A DNA stretch of 64,000 nt, taken from Deltaproteobacteria bacterium Ga0077539. Lineage in GTDB: Bacteria > Myxococcota_A > Polyangia > Polyangiales > Ga0077539. The DNA is taken from the NCBI GenBank assembly GCA_001465015.1, contig LNEO01000150.1:1-64000 (forward strand), read 5' to 3'. The notes beneath the pieces were generated by a model. The model worked only from the letters and a program-made list of their open reading frames with translations, was not told the DNA's origin and ran no database searches. Below, in pieces: positions 1-9,568 of this stretch. Position numbers and translations under genes: made by a program. How positions within the stretch are numbered: the first letter of the stretch is position 1; every line of letters starts with the position of its first letter.

Positions 1-491
1 ATCCGCTTCATCACCATCACCGGAACGCCCCCCTCGTCCACCCCCAGGACGTGCACCGGAACGATGTTCGGGTGCTCCAATCGCCCCGTGATCCGAGCCT
101 CGCGCAACAGCGCTGCGCGCGCCTCGCGCTCGCCCGTCGCGACCTTGACCGCGACGCCGCGGCCGATCGAGCGCTGCTCGCCCGAGTAGACCTGGCCCAT
201 CCCTCCCTGGCCGAGCAGCGAGCGCACGAGCCACTCGGACTCGTTGGCAGCAGCGTTCACCGAGGCGTCCGTCGAACGGGTGGGATGCACAGCGACGAGC
301 GGAAGCTCTTCGGTGCGCATCGGCGGCAGCGTCGTGTCGGCGGCAGGCTGCTCGACGAGCGTCCCGCGGAGGCTCTGGTCCGAGGCGATGGCTTCGCTGT
401 CGCCAGCGCCGCGCGTCTTGGCGAGCGCGTGCTCGACGACGAGCCGAAGGTCCTCGGCGGTCTGTGGATGCGCAGGAGGCGTCTCTGCCAT
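1..491 (-). CDS. Ser/Thr protein kinase, N-terminal part (runs off the window)
   Basis: Translated on the minus strand from the ATG at 489-491, this gives 163 residues before the window edge. The first ~85 residues look disordered. The kinase N-lobe follows: glycine-rich loop GQGGMGQVY at about 93-101, the VAVK lysine at 115, and the start of the helix C region and beta-4/5 strands (EHPNIVPVH). This is the classic bacterial Hanks-type (PknB-like) pattern, so it should phosphorylate Ser/Thr on protein substrates. The catalytic loop and everything C-terminal lie outside the window, so activity cannot be judged. The next gene in the same direction upstream is the CBS protein that stops at 537, 45 bp away. 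Confidence 0.9.
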   Translation of the reverse strand, partial: MAETPPAHPQTAEDLRLVVEHALAKTRGAGDSEAIASDQSLRGTLVEQPAADTTLPPMRTEELPLVAVHPTRSTDASVNAAANESEWLVRSLLGQGGMGQVYSGEQRSIGRGVAVKVATGEREARAALLREARITGRLEHPNIVPVHVLGVDEGGVPVMVMKR

Positions 492-536
492 CGGCGCCAG
501 GACGATACAGCGTCGTGGCGCCGACGGGCAGGACCG

Positions 537-935
537 CTACTTCGCGGCTTCTGCGACGGCGCGCAGCGCGTCGACGGTGGTGAAGATCCCGATCACCTTG
601 TCGTTTTCAGTGACGATCGCGCAGCCGAGGTGACGCTCGGCCATGGTGTTGGCGACCTCGGCGAGCGGCGTCTCGGCGTCGACCACGTACGGGTCGGCGG
701 TCATCGCCTCATCGATGGTGAGCTGCGCAGGGTCGACCTCCTTCATCGTCTCGACGAAGTAGAGGTCGCGGTTGGAGACGACGCCGAGGAGCTTTCCGCC
801 GTGGAGCACGGGCAAGTGACGGATGTTGTACTTGCGCATCATTTCGTGCGCTCGCTCGAGCGGCTGCTCTGCGGCGACGGTGTGCGGTGTACGGGTCATG
901 TATCGCGCGACGCTCGCGCCCGAAATGCTGCTCAT
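537..935 (-). CDS. Tandem CBS-domain protein
   Basis: A 132-residue protein made of essentially two CBS motifs: MTRTPHTV...RHLPVL...GVVSNRD in the first half and AMTADPYVV...GIFTTVDAL in the second. Such stand-alone Bateman modules usually bind adenine nucleotides and act as small energy or redox sensors; no enzyme domain is attached. It starts 7 bp after the stop of the universal stress protein gene, so the two should form one operon. It resembles the CBS protein encoded at 5121-5531 on the other side of the histidine kinase cassette, so the two are probable paralogs. The sigma-54-like element at 1406-1421 would drive both this gene and usp. Confidence 0.92.
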   Translation of the reverse strand: MSSISGASVARYMTRTPHTVAAEQPLERAHEMMRKYNIRHLPVLHGGKLLGVVSNRDLYFVETMKEVDPAQLTIDEAMTADPYVVDAETPLAEVANTMAERHLGCAIVTENDKVIGIFTTVDALRAVAEAAK

Positions 936-942
936 CGCTGTC

Positions 943-1377
943 TCACTTTGCTTCGACGGGAGGACGAATGATGAATACTGAGCACGGAGCGTGGTTCGCG
1001 ACGCGCGCCGCGGTCGTGCCGAGCAAGCGATCGATCACGCCGTAACGGTGCGTGCCGACCACGAGGAGCCCCGCGTTCTTCTCCTTGCACATGTCGACGA
1101 GCACCTGCCACGGAACGCCCACGCGCGCCTCGACCGAGCCGATGAGGCTCTTGTCCGCGCTTTCGATCGTGCGCTCGACGTCGCGCTGCGCATGGTCCAA
1201 GAGCCGCGCAGGAAGCGCGTCGGGGTCCACCGAGAGCGCCTCGAGCGGCATCTCGACCGGCACCGGCACGGCGCGAACAACGTGCAGCTTTCCGTGGTAG
1301 CGCTTCGCAAATTCGAGCGCTTCTGCGAGGACGAACTTGGCGACTTCGCTTCGATCCAATCCAACGACGACGTCCAT
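943..1377 (-). CDS. Universal stress protein (UspA family)
   Basis: A 144-residue single Usp domain starting MDVVVGLDRSE and ending with a nucleotide-binding segment (VVGTHRYGVIDRLLGTTA) close to the family's G-2x-G-9x-G-S/T signature, so it is probably an ATP-binding Usp. The ATG at 1377 was chosen over longer in-frame options because an AAGGAG ribosome site sits 8 nt before it and homologs begin right at the first beta strand. It leads an operon with the downstream CBS gene. A sigma-54-type promoter element lies 29-44 bp upstream, next to the NtrC-type activator gene, which implies induction by the globin-sensor two-component system. Confidence 0.93.
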   Translation of the reverse strand: MDVVVGLDRSEVAKFVLAEALEFAKRYHGKLHVVRAVPVPVEMPLEALSVDPDALPARLLDHAQRDVERTIESADKSLIGSVEARVGVPWQVLVDMCKEKNAGLLVVGTHRYGVIDRLLGTTAARVANHAPCSVFIIRPPVEAK

Positions 1378-1405
1378 GTGACGACTCCTTCTCGAGGTGA
1401 TTCCC

Positions 1406-1421
1406 TGCTCGTTTCGTGCCA
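1406..1421 (-). promoter_or_regulatory. Sigma-54-type -24/-12 promoter element upstream of usp-CBS
   Basis: On the minus strand the sequence reads TGGCACG-AAAC-GAGCA. This matches all seven bases of the consensus -24 box and the invariant GC plus A of the -12 box at the canonical N4 spacing. It predicts transcription starting near 1396 and a leader of about 19 nt that contains the AAGGAG site of usp. A neighbouring gene encodes an NtrC-type sigma-54 activator. Confidence 0.65.
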
Positions 1422-1439
1422 ACTTCGCGCACGCGGCGC

Positions 1440-1452
1440 GAGAACAATTCTC
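1440..1452. promoter_or_regulatory. Inverted repeat GAGAA-N3-TTCTC, possible activator site
   Basis: A perfect 5-bp inverted repeat (GAGAACAATTCTC) lies about 20 bp upstream of the sigma-54-like -24 box and overlaps the stop codon of the receiver gene. It is a candidate binding site for the adjacent NtrC-type regulator. It is closer to the promoter than most enhancer sites, so this is inference only. Confidence 0.3.
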
Positions 1453-1861
1453 ACTCGACGCCGAGCAAAGCATCGAGCGAGGCGACGAGCTCGTCGTACG
1501 CGACGGGCTTGGAGACGATCTTCACCGGAGGGTCGAGCGCGGGTTCTCGCGCGACGACCTCGGGGTAGCTCGTGACGAACACGATCAGGATTCCTGGCCA
1601 CCGAGCGCGAGCCTTGCGCGCGAGGGCGAAGCCGTCTTCGTGCGGGAGCTTGTAATCCATCAGAATCGCGTCGGGCCGAAGCCCCTCGTCGATCCGCGCG
1701 ATCGCCGCTCGCCCGTCACGCAGCCACTCGACGGAGAACCCGTCCTCCGAGAGCAGCTGTCGCATTCGACGCGCAGAAGGGACATCGTCTTCGACGAGCA
1801 GCAGCGTCGGCAGCGACCGTCCACGCCCGCCCCCGCCTCCATCAGCTGATTCATCATCCAC
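1451..1861 (-). CDS. Single-domain response regulator (CheY-like receiver)
   Basis: About 136 residues from a GTG at 1861, 4 bp after the stop of the NtrC-type gene. The core is one receiver domain: acidic pair LLLVEDD near residue 25, phospho-acceptor Asp near residue 69 in ILMDYKLP, the switch Thr in FVTSYPE and the conserved Lys in IVSKPV. There is no output domain, so it should work through protein contacts or as a phosphate sink for the neighbouring histidine kinase. A Gly-rich tail precedes the domain. The start is uncertain because no strong ribosome site is visible; longer starts would run into the end of the upstream gene. Confidence 0.85.
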   Translation of the reverse strand: MDDESADGGGGGRGRSLPTLLLVEDDVPSARRMRQLLSEDGFSVEWLRDGRAAIARIDEGLRPDAILMDYKLPHEDGFALARKARARWPGILIVFVTSYPEVVAREPALDPPVKIVSKPVAYDELVASLDALLGVE

Positions 1862-1865
1862 GACA

Positions 1866-3272
<1,407 letters not shown>

Positions 3273-3315
3273 GGAATTCCTCTGAAGATGTCAGTGAGCG
3301 GCTCGAATCAATGAA

Positions 3316-4914
3316 TCAGCCCCAGGTCGCTGGGAGCAGCACTCGAAACACCGTGCGACCCGCGGCGCTCTCGACCTCGATGGTCCCGCCGTGATCGCTG
3401 ATGATTCGGTGAACGATCGCGAGTCCGAGCCCAGTTCCGTTGGGTTTGGTGGAGTAAAACGCGTCGAAGATCGGCGCCTCTGGCGAGGGCAGCCCGGGGC
3501 CGTCGTCCTCGACTTCGACGAGCGCGTGCCGCGGACGCCGCCGAGTGCGCAGCGTCACGGTCCCCTTCTTCGAAGAGACCGCCTCCGCGGCGTTGCGCAG
3601 GAGATTGAGCAACACTTGCTGCAGCTTGTCGGAGTCCGCGTTGATGCTGGGGTCCTCCGGCGCGAAGTCCTGCCGCACAGAAGCGCCCACAGCGCGAGCG
3701 TCGCCCTCGAAGATCGAGAGCGTCCGAACGCAGAGCGAGTTGAGGTTGATCGGCCGCAACGTCGGCGGCGAGGGCCTCGCAAACACCAGAAAGTCCCGGA
3801 CGAGCGCGCTCAAGCGACGAATCTCGTCGCCGACCGCGCGCACCGCCTCTCGCTCGTTTTCTGGGGAGTCTCTTCGGGCGAGCGCTCGCTCGAGAAACGT
3901 CACGTGCAGCAGCGCGCCGTTGAGCGGGTTGCGGATCTCGTGCGCGAGCCCCGCGGCGAGGGTCCCGACGCCCGCGAGCCGCTCGGTGCGAATCTTTCGC
4001 TCGAGCTCGCTCTGCTCATCGGTCACGTCCTCGCCGGTCCCGAGCACGATCGCGCCGTCCGCGGAGGGAACGAAGCGCCACCGCACCAGCCTCGTGTGCC
4101 CGGCCCGCGTCTCGAGGGTCCCCGTCCACTCGACCCCGCCCTGATCGACGCGCGCGCGACCGACCGCCTCGCGAAGCTCGTCCCGTCCGGACGCGTGCGT
4201 GAAGCGCTCGACGAACAGCTCTCCCTCCAGCTGATCGCGCCCGAACCCCGTGACCGTCTCGCTCGCCTTGTTCGCAAACAAGACCACGCCGCCAGGATCG
4301 ATGCCGACCATCACCTGCGCCACGCGCTCGAGCGCGTCGGCGCGCATGCGAACCTCTCGCTCGAACGCCTCGCGCATCTTCATCGATTCAGCGCTCTGGA
4401 TGTGCTCGAGCCTCGCGACGAAGTCCTCGACGTACGTCTCGAGCATCATCGCCAGGTCGATGTCGATCGCCCGGGTGAGCGCAGATCGAATGTTCTCGGC
4501 GTTGGGGAGCGTTTCGGCGATGCGAGCGAGCGAGCCGTGCATGAGCGCCATCGCCGCGGGCACAAATCGCTGCGGCAGCCCGACGCGCACGTGCACCCGC
4601 CCGATGCGCGCCCGGTCTTCGCAGTACGTCTTGTCCCGCGGCGCCGTGAGCAGCGTCTCCATCCAACGCTGGAGCGTGCCCTTGAGGCGCACCACCTGCG
4701 TGTCGTCGCGCAAGACAGCGTGCGCGTCTTCGTGCTCGCGGACCCGCTCGTAGAACTCGTCCGTGATCTTGATGAAGTGAGGCCGCGCCACCAGGGCCAA
4801 CGCCCTCAAATGCGCGAGGTCCGCGTCCGTCCAGCGCACATACCGCAGCAAGTCACGACATCGATCGTGGCTGTGGTCTTCGCAGTTGGTCTCCTCAGCG
4901 CGAACGTCTCTCAC
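3316..4914 (-). CDS. Globin-coupled PAS sensor histidine kinase
   Basis: 532 residues, no membrane span. Residues ~25-170 match a protoglobin/globin-coupled sensor domain: HFIKITDEFYERV, then RIGRVHVRVGLPQRFV, where His108 fits the proximal heme ligand. A PAS domain follows (~195-295), then HisKA with H-box AGLAHEIRNPLNG (His325) and an HATPase with N box LLNLLRNAAEA, G1 DDGPGLP and G2 GTGLGLAIV. It is probably a soluble heme-based O2, NO or CO sensor kinase for the NtrC-type partner downstream. The start is taken as GTG 4914. An earlier start is less likely because the divergent CBS gene lies beyond, but a later GTG cannot be excluded. Confidence 0.93.
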   Translation of the reverse strand: MRDVRAEETNCEDHSHDRCRDLLRYVRWTDADLAHLRALALVARPHFIKITDEFYERVREHEDAHAVLRDDTQVVRLKGTLQRWMETLLTAPRDKTYCEDRARIGRVHVRVGLPQRFVPAAMALMHGSLARIAETLPNAENIRSALTRAIDIDLAMMLETYVEDFVARLEHIQSAESMKMREAFEREVRMRADALERVAQVMVGIDPGGVVLFANKASETVTGFGRDQLEGELFVERFTHASGRDELREAVGRARVDQGGVEWTGTLETRAGHTRLVRWRFVPSADGAIVLGTGEDVTDEQSELERKIRTERLAGVGTLAAGLAHEIRNPLNGALLHVTFLERALARRDSPENEREAVRAVGDEIRRLSALVRDFLVFARPSPPTLRPINLNSLCVRTLSIFEGDARAVGASVRQDFAPEDPSINADSDKLQQVLLNLLRNAAEAVSSKKGTVTLRTRRRPRHALVEVEDDGPGLPSPEAPIFDAFYSTKPNGTGLGLAIVHRIISDHGGTIEVESAAGRTVFRVLLPATWG

Positions 4915-4949
4915 CAGTGCACTCGGGTCAGCCCGAGCAAAGCCTGGAC

Positions 4950-4965
4950 CGCGATCGCCGTGCCG
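4950..4965 (-). promoter_or_regulatory. Weak sigma-54-like element upstream of the globin histidine kinase
   Basis: On the minus strand the sequence reads CGGCACG-GCGA-TCGCG. The GG and GC pairs sit at the right distance, but the -12 box departs from TTGCA at two places. If real, the kinase-regulator cassette would be autoregulated, with a leader of about 26 nt. Confidence 0.3.
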
Positions 4966-5045
4966 CAGGTCCGTCCACGCACCACGACAACCATCCGCCC
5001 GATTCGCAGACGCCGCGAGACCTGACGCAAGCCGCGCACCTCACA

Positions 5046-5058
5046 TGCAAAATTTGCA
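5046..5058. promoter_or_regulatory. Palindrome TGCAAA-A-TTTGCA in the divergent control region
   Basis: A perfect 6-bp inverted repeat around one central base lies about 30 bp upstream of the sigma-54-like element of the divergent CBS gene. A second repeat, AGCTC-N6-GAGCT, directly overlaps its right end (5058-5073). It is a candidate regulator-binding site between the histidine kinase and CBS genes. Confidence 0.35.
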
Positions 5059-5088
5059 GCTCGCGCAAGAGCTCCACCATCAGTGCTT

Positions 5089-5104
5089 CGGCACGAACGC
5101 TGCT
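5089..5104 (+). promoter_or_regulatory. Sigma-54-type element upstream of the divergent CBS gene
   Basis: The sequence reads CGGCACG-AACG-CTGCT, matching six of seven -24 bases and four of five -12 bases at N4 spacing. It predicts a transcript start near 5115, only about six bases before the ATG at 5121. The mRNA would be nearly leaderless, or translation starts at the next in-frame ATG (5154). Confidence 0.5.
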
Positions 5105-5120
5105 TCGGGTCTCGCCCGCC

Positions 5121-5531
5121 ATGACCAAGCCAATCCCAACGATCGACAAGTACATGACCACCTCGCCGATGACCGTCTCGCAAGACGACTCGCTGGCGCA
5201 CGCTCAGAAGCTGATGAGCGACAACAAGTTTCGCCACCTCCCCGTGCTCGACGGAGAAAAGCTCGTCGGAATGATCAGCGATCGCGACGTCGCGCTCATC
5301 TCGTCGATCGCCGGCGCAGACCCGCACGTGCTCAAGGTCGTCGACGCGATGACGCCCAAGCCCTTCACGACCTCGCCCAAAACGCTGATCGATGAGGTCG
5401 TCTCGACGATGGCCGAGCACAAGATCGGCTCGGTCGTCGTGATGGACAACAACCACGTCGTCGGCATTTTTACAGCCGTCGACGCGCTCGGCGCCTTCGC
5501 GCACCTGCTGCAGACGCGCCTCGGAAAGTGA
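5121..5531 (+). CDS. Tandem CBS-domain protein (paralog)
   Basis: 136 residues from the ATG at 5121. There are two CBS motifs: KYMTTSPMTV...RHLPVLDGEKLVGMISDRD, then DAMTPKPFTT...GSVVVMDNNHVVGIFTAVDAL. It resembles the CBS protein at 537-935 in length, motif order and wording (RHLPVL, GIF-VDAL), so the pair flanks the histidine kinase cassette and may come from one duplication. The expected ligand is an adenine nucleotide. It is transcribed divergently from the kinase, with a sigma-54-like element just upstream. No clear ribosome site precedes the ATG, and longer in-frame starts cannot be ruled out. Confidence 0.9.
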   Translation: MTKPIPTIDKYMTTSPMTVSQDDSLAHAQKLMSDNKFRHLPVLDGEKLVGMISDRDVALISSIAGADPHVLKVVDAMTPKPFTTSPKTLIDEVVSTMAEHKIGSVVVMDNNHVVGIFTAVDALGAFAHLLQTRLGK

Positions 5532-5535
5532 CCGC

Positions 5536-6357
5536 TCACCGCCACTGCGCAGAGAGCGCCGTGACGAGCAGCGCGCCTCCGAGCGCGCCCCCGAGGCCCC
5601 CGAGCGCAACCGCGACCGGATCACCCTCGCGCGAATCGCGCAGCGAAGTCGCCAGCGAAAGCGGCGCAGCGCTGCCATAGTGCAGCGCCCAGCCGAGGCC
5701 AACGGAGAGCCCCAGCCCGAGCAGCGATCCGACGAGGACGTCCGTCGCATAGTGCTTGTCTGCCGCCATGCGCAGCGCAGCGCCGATGGAGGCGCCCATC
5801 GTCGAGAGACCGCACGTCATCGCGTCGAGCGCCGCGTTCGATGGCGCGAAACTCAGCGCCTGCACGCACGCCACCCCGGCCCCCGCGAAGCCGAGCGCCG
5901 CGTGCAGCGACGGAAAGCTCCCGTTGCGGTCCCATTCGCAGCCAGCTTCGTCTCCTCGGACGCAGCGCCGCGAGAGCCCGTCTCGCGTGGCAAAAGGGCG
6001 CTCTCTCGCGAACGCGTACTTCGCGGCGAAGCCGAGCGCCGCCGTCGCTCCGTAGGGAATCACCAGGGACAAAACCGACTCGCCCACCGCGAGTCCGGAC
6101 GCGTTGCGCTCGCTCACAGCGCGCGTGGTGATCGCGATCGGAGCGGCCATCACCGCGCCGACGATCACCCAGCTCGCGCTGTCCGCCGCGCGACGGACCG
6201 CAGGCTCGCTCGCGCGCAAGAGCCGCGACGCGTCTGCGTCGAAGCCCGCCGGCCCGACCCACCGAGGCCGCGGCTGCGCGCCCACGGCCGGGGCAAAGAG
6301 CCCCGCCCCGACGAGCCCGACCGCGGCGATCGCAACGCGACACTGCCCTCGGATCAC
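5536..6357 (-). CDS. PAP2-superfamily membrane phosphatase
   Basis: 273 residues from a GTG at 6357 that overlaps the TGA of the upstream gene (GTGA), so the two are probably translationally coupled. An N-terminal signal or membrane segment ends near AVGA-QPRP (~27). The three PAP2 motifs are visible: KYAFARERP, PSLHAA (usually PSGH, so Gly is replaced by Leu), and RMAADKHYATD carrying the catalytic His and Asp. Several hydrophobic helices surround them. Members remove phosphate from lipid phosphates or undecaprenyl pyrophosphate at the membrane; the substrate here is unknown. Confidence 0.88.
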   Translation of the reverse strand: MIRGQCRVAIAAVGLVGAGLFAPAVGAQPRPRWVGPAGFDADASRLLRASEPAVRRAADSASWVIVGAVMAAPIAITTRAVSERNASGLAVGESVLSLVIPYGATAALGFAAKYAFARERPFATRDGLSRRCVRGDEAGCEWDRNGSFPSLHAALGFAGAGVACVQALSFAPSNAALDAMTCGLSTMGASIGAALRMAADKHYATDVLVGSLLGLGLSVGLGWALHYGSAAPLSLATSLRDSREGDPVAVALGGLGGALGGALLVTALSAQWR

Positions 6358-8246
6358 TGCGCGCCTTGCGCCGAAGGTGCAGCTCCTGCGCCTCCGGGCA
6401 TCGCAGGCTCCGGCGGCAGCTCGCACTGTTGGCGCGCAAGGGTCTCGAGGTCGCGATCGACCCCGCGTCGAACGAGGAAGCGCGCCCTCGCCTGCAGCGA
6501 GTCACAGGCGTCGGACCAGCGCGCTCGAAGGCGCCGCATCGAGCCGACGAGGCCCGGCATCGCGGGGTTGCTCGCCGCGTCGCTCCGCGCGGAGACGGGA
6601 CCGAACGTGTGATCGAAATCCGTGACCGCCGCGCGCGCGGCGCGGGCGCGGAGCAGGTGCGTTCGAAGTCGCTCGTCGCCCGTCCACGACTGCTCAGCAG
6701 GCGCGTCGACGAGCGCGCCCTGGCCCTCGATGACCGCGTACACGAGGGGGCCGCCCGCGGCGCTTCCGACCCGAACAAAGAGCCACGGAGCGTCGGAGCC
6801 TCCCGAGAGCAGAGACACCTCGTGCGCGCGCTCGACGGGCTGCGCGCTCGCGATCGGGACGGCCGACGTCGCGACGCTCGTCGAGCCTCCCTCGAAGCGC
6901 GCGAGCACGACCCGGTTGTGCGTCGGAGAGAGCGCCACGAGAGCGCGCTGCGTTGCGCGGCCGTGAGCGGCGTCGAGCGCGATGGGCGCGCGGAGCGCCT
7001 GCGTTCGATCGGGGATCGGCAGCGGCCCGACGCGCGAGGGCGAGGGCGCCGAGTCGTCGCCGCCGGCCGCAGCCGAGATGCCCGCCTCGCGCGGAACCGT
7101 GGGGCCCCGCGGGACGAGCACGCGCTGCGAGACGAGCTGCCCCTGGGCGTCGATCGCGCTCGTCGCGAGCGTCGCCGTATCCACCGCGTCGCGCGTCGCG
7201 TACACGAGTCGACCGTCGGCGAGCGCGAGGGCGTCTCTCGCGAGCAGAGGGCCCGCGCGAAGCGGCGCGAGGCTCCCGTCGGCGCGCAGCGTCGTCGTGT
7301 AGAGCGACAACGAGTCGCATGTGATGTTGGGCCCCTCGTGCTCGTGCAGCGGCCCCTGTCGAATCACGAAGCGCGGACGGGTCTCGATGGCGGCCGAAGG
7401 ATCTTGCGCAGGCTGCGCGTGCCGCGGCTGCTCGGGCCGCTCGCGACAGTGCTCACCGCTCCACGCGAGCCGTGGCGGCAGCGCGCCCTCGTGCGGGATC
7501 CATCGGAGGGCGTCCCCTGTCTGGCCCGAGAAATCAGTCTCGATCGCCCGGCCGACGAGGGCGCCGTTGCCATCGAGGCGCGCGGCGCGGATCGTCCCTC
7601 GCACCTCGCCCTCCCGTGTGCGCGCGCCGGTCCACGCGAGGAGCCACCCTTGCTCGTCGCGCGCGACCGCGACGCGATACGCGCGCGCGTTTTCCGCGAA
7701 CACCAACGTAGGACGACCGACAGGGGCTCCGTTGGCGGCGAGGCGCTGCGCCATGACGTCGCCCGCGGTGAGCCCCGGCGTCCCGAGGGGGTTGCTGAGC
7801 GAGTCCTGCATCGAGCGGACGCCGTCGCGGTGCCGCGCGGCCCTCACCCGCTCGCTCTCGTTGCGATGGGGCTTCGGAACGACCCACACAATCAACCCGC
7901 CGCTCGCATCCCAGGCGACCGCGACGGCGCTGGCCTGCGGAGCGATCATCCGATCGGCCTCGGCGCGCGCGAGGGCACCGTCCGCCTCGCGCCGGAGCAT
8001 GGCGCACTCGAGGGCGCCGCGGTTGCGCGCCATTCCTGCGCGGACGAAACAGGCGAGCGCGCGATCGCCGACGCGCGCGAGGGCGTACGTTCGAACCTCG
8101 GCCACGGCGCTGTTGGGCATCACCCGCTGCGGCGCGCCGACAGGGCGGCGCAACACCTCGGTCGCGCTCTGCGCGACGACAGTGTGCGAGAGCGTCAGCG
8201 TCGAGAACGCGAGCGCAATCTGCGCGCCACGAGCAAGGGTCGTCAT
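6354..8246 (-). CDS. Large exported protein of unknown function
   Basis: 630 residues from the ATG at 8246, chosen because it gives a clean signal peptide (MTTLARGAQ, hydrophobic stretch, then VVAQS). The mature region has repeated short beta-like segments of the form 'V...A.D..GWLLAW' and 'LVYATRDAVD', as in secreted beta-propeller-like proteins. A low-complexity Pro/Gly/Ala tail follows (ELPPEPAMPGGAG). No catalytic motif was recognised. It is upstream of, and overlaps by 4 bp, the PAP2 phosphatase. The gene is divergent from the helical-repeat pair starting at 8365. Sequence upstream of 8246 in the same frame is open but lacks coding character. Confidence 0.75.
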   Translation of the reverse strand: MTTLARGAQIALAFSTLTLSHTVVAQSATEVLRRPVGAPQRVMPNSAVAEVRTYALARVGDRALACFVRAGMARNRGALECAMLRREADGALARAEADRMIAPQASAVAVAWDASGGLIVWVVPKPHRNESERVRAARHRDGVRSMQDSLSNPLGTPGLTAGDVMAQRLAANGAPVGRPTLVFAENARAYRVAVARDEQGWLLAWTGARTREGEVRGTIRAARLDGNGALVGRAIETDFSGQTGDALRWIPHEGALPPRLAWSGEHCRERPEQPRHAQPAQDPSAAIETRPRFVIRQGPLHEHEGPNITCDSLSLYTTTLRADGSLAPLRAGPLLARDALALADGRLVYATRDAVDTATLATSAIDAQGQLVSQRVLVPRGPTVPREAGISAAAGGDDSAPSPSRVGPLPIPDRTQALRAPIALDAAHGRATQRALVALSPTHNRVVLARFEGGSTSVATSAVPIASAQPVERAHEVSLLSGGSDAPWLFVRVGSAAGGPLVYAVIEGQGALVDAPAEQSWTGDERLRTHLLRARAARAAVTDFDHTFGPVSARSDAASNPAMPGLVGSMRRLRARWSDACDSLQARARFLVRRGVDRDLETLARQQCELPPEPAMPGGAGAAPSAQGAQ

Positions 8247-8364
8247 CGTCCGAGACTTCGAGCGCAGGACGGTAACACCCCGTCCGCTCGCGGGACCATT
8301 GCATAGCAAGCGTCCGGGCAAAGTCCCTGTGCTGAAAGCGCGCTCGCTCGTGATAGGGTCAGAA

Positions 8365-9567
8365 GTGACCGTGACGCGACCCAGCGTGCCGTGGCTCGAG
8401 ACAAAACCTCCGTGGGAGGAGCCGGCCCCCGAGTCGCTCTGCGCAGAAGCAGGGCTCTCGCGGGATGGCGTGCCCGTGATTCGGCTGTTGTCCGTTCCGT
8501 CGAACATTCCAGAGCTGGTAGCGCTGCGCGCGGATCGGTTTGTTCCGTTGTTCGGAGAGGGGCCGACGAGGAGCGAGGCGGTGCGGGCGCTCGCCAACCT
8601 GGTGCTCGGCCTCGGAGAGCGCGCCGACGTCCGCGGCGCCGACCACGCCCTGGCCCTCTCGACGCACAGATCCATCGGCTCCAAGCCGCTCGAGATGCTC
8701 GCCCACGCCGTGCGCGACGGACAGGCCCCCGCGCTGTACGCAGAGATCGCCATCGCGTACTCGAGCCTGCTCGGCGCGAGCGACCTGCAGCGAGAGTCCA
8801 TCGCGCGGCTCTTCGAAGCGAGCCCCGACACCTCGCACGAAGCCCGGCTCGCGATCACCGTCGGCGGAGGCGACTACAGCGCGTGGCGCGAGCACTACGA
8901 GTCGCTGCGCAGGCTCCCGGCGAGCCCCGCCACCCGCGTCGCGCGGCTGTGGTTCGAGTGGGTGCTCGCGCGAAGGTTCTCGGCGCTCGAACAGCTGCAC
9001 GCGATCAGCTCGGACACAGAGCTCGATCCGGCCTCGGCCTGGCTCGCAGAGAGCGCGTTCTTCGTTCAAGGCGAAGATCAATCGAAAGAGCGACTCGTCT
9101 CGCAGGCAGAGCGGGTGATGGCCCCGGTCGCAAAGATGATCCCCAGAGTGATGACCGCGTGCGCGCGTGACCTGGTCGAGGGCGTCAGGACGCCGCTGTC
9201 GCTGCGATGGAAGCACCTGCGCGCGGGCGCCGCGAAGGACCACGCCGCCGCGGCGATCCGGCACTGGCTGGCAGCCGCCACGGCGCAGCTCGAAGACGAC
9301 GAAGAGCACAGCGGCGAGGCGCTCAGCCCCGAGCCTTCACGCGCGGCGACCGAGGCGCGAACGGCGGCCGGAGAGTTCTTGCTCGATTGGTTCGTGGGCG
9401 ATCGCGACGCGCGCGAGGACGTCGACGCGTACGCGCGCCGGATCGTGCGCGTCTATCACCGGCTGCGCGGGGCGCAGACCTTCGCGCGCGCGCTGCGAGA
9501 GCTCGCGCCAGCGTCGCCGAGCTCCGTCGAAGAGCAGCTCTTGTGGGGCAAAGGAGCGCAGGGCTGA
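8365..9567 (+). CDS. Helical-repeat protein of unknown function
   Basis: About 400 residues from GTG 8365, which has AGGGTCAGAA just before it; GTG 8371 is an equally possible start. No signal peptide or membrane span is visible. After a ~40-residue lead (VPVIRLLSVPSNIPELVAL) the protein is almost entirely alpha-helical, Ala/Leu/Arg/Glu-rich, with helix pairs such as PLEMLAHAVRDGQAPALYAEIAIAY. That resembles TPR/HEAT scaffolds, but no enzyme motif is present. The next gene starts 1 bp after its stop and also encodes a helical-repeat protein, so the two are very likely co-expressed and may interact. Confidence 0.7.
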   Translation: MTVTRPSVPWLETKPPWEEPAPESLCAEAGLSRDGVPVIRLLSVPSNIPELVALRADRFVPLFGEGPTRSEAVRALANLVLGLGERADVRGADHALALSTHRSIGSKPLEMLAHAVRDGQAPALYAEIAIAYSSLLGASDLQRESIARLFEASPDTSHEARLAITVGGGDYSAWREHYESLRRLPASPATRVARLWFEWVLARRFSALEQLHAISSDTELDPASAWLAESAFFVQGEDQSKERLVSQAERVMAPVAKMIPRVMTACARDLVEGVRTPLSLRWKHLRAGAAKDHAAAAIRHWLAAATAQLEDDEEHSGEALSPEPSRAATEARTAAGEFLLDWFVGDRDAREDVDAYARRIVRVYHRLRGAQTFARALRELAPASPSSVEEQLLWGKGAQG

Positions 9568-9568
9568 G

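Noticed and set aside
51-971. Long plus-strand open frame at the left edge
   Set aside because: It is Arg/Leu-rich read-through antisense to the kinase fragment and the CBS gene, with no family motif.
7321-8364. Upstream open extension of the helical-repeat protein on the plus strand
   Set aside because: It lies antisense to the exported-protein gene and has low-complexity Arg/Pro content; the real start is near 8365.
8247-8858. Upstream open extension of the exported protein on the minus strand
   Set aside because: It is antisense to the helical-repeat gene; the signal peptide starts at 8246.
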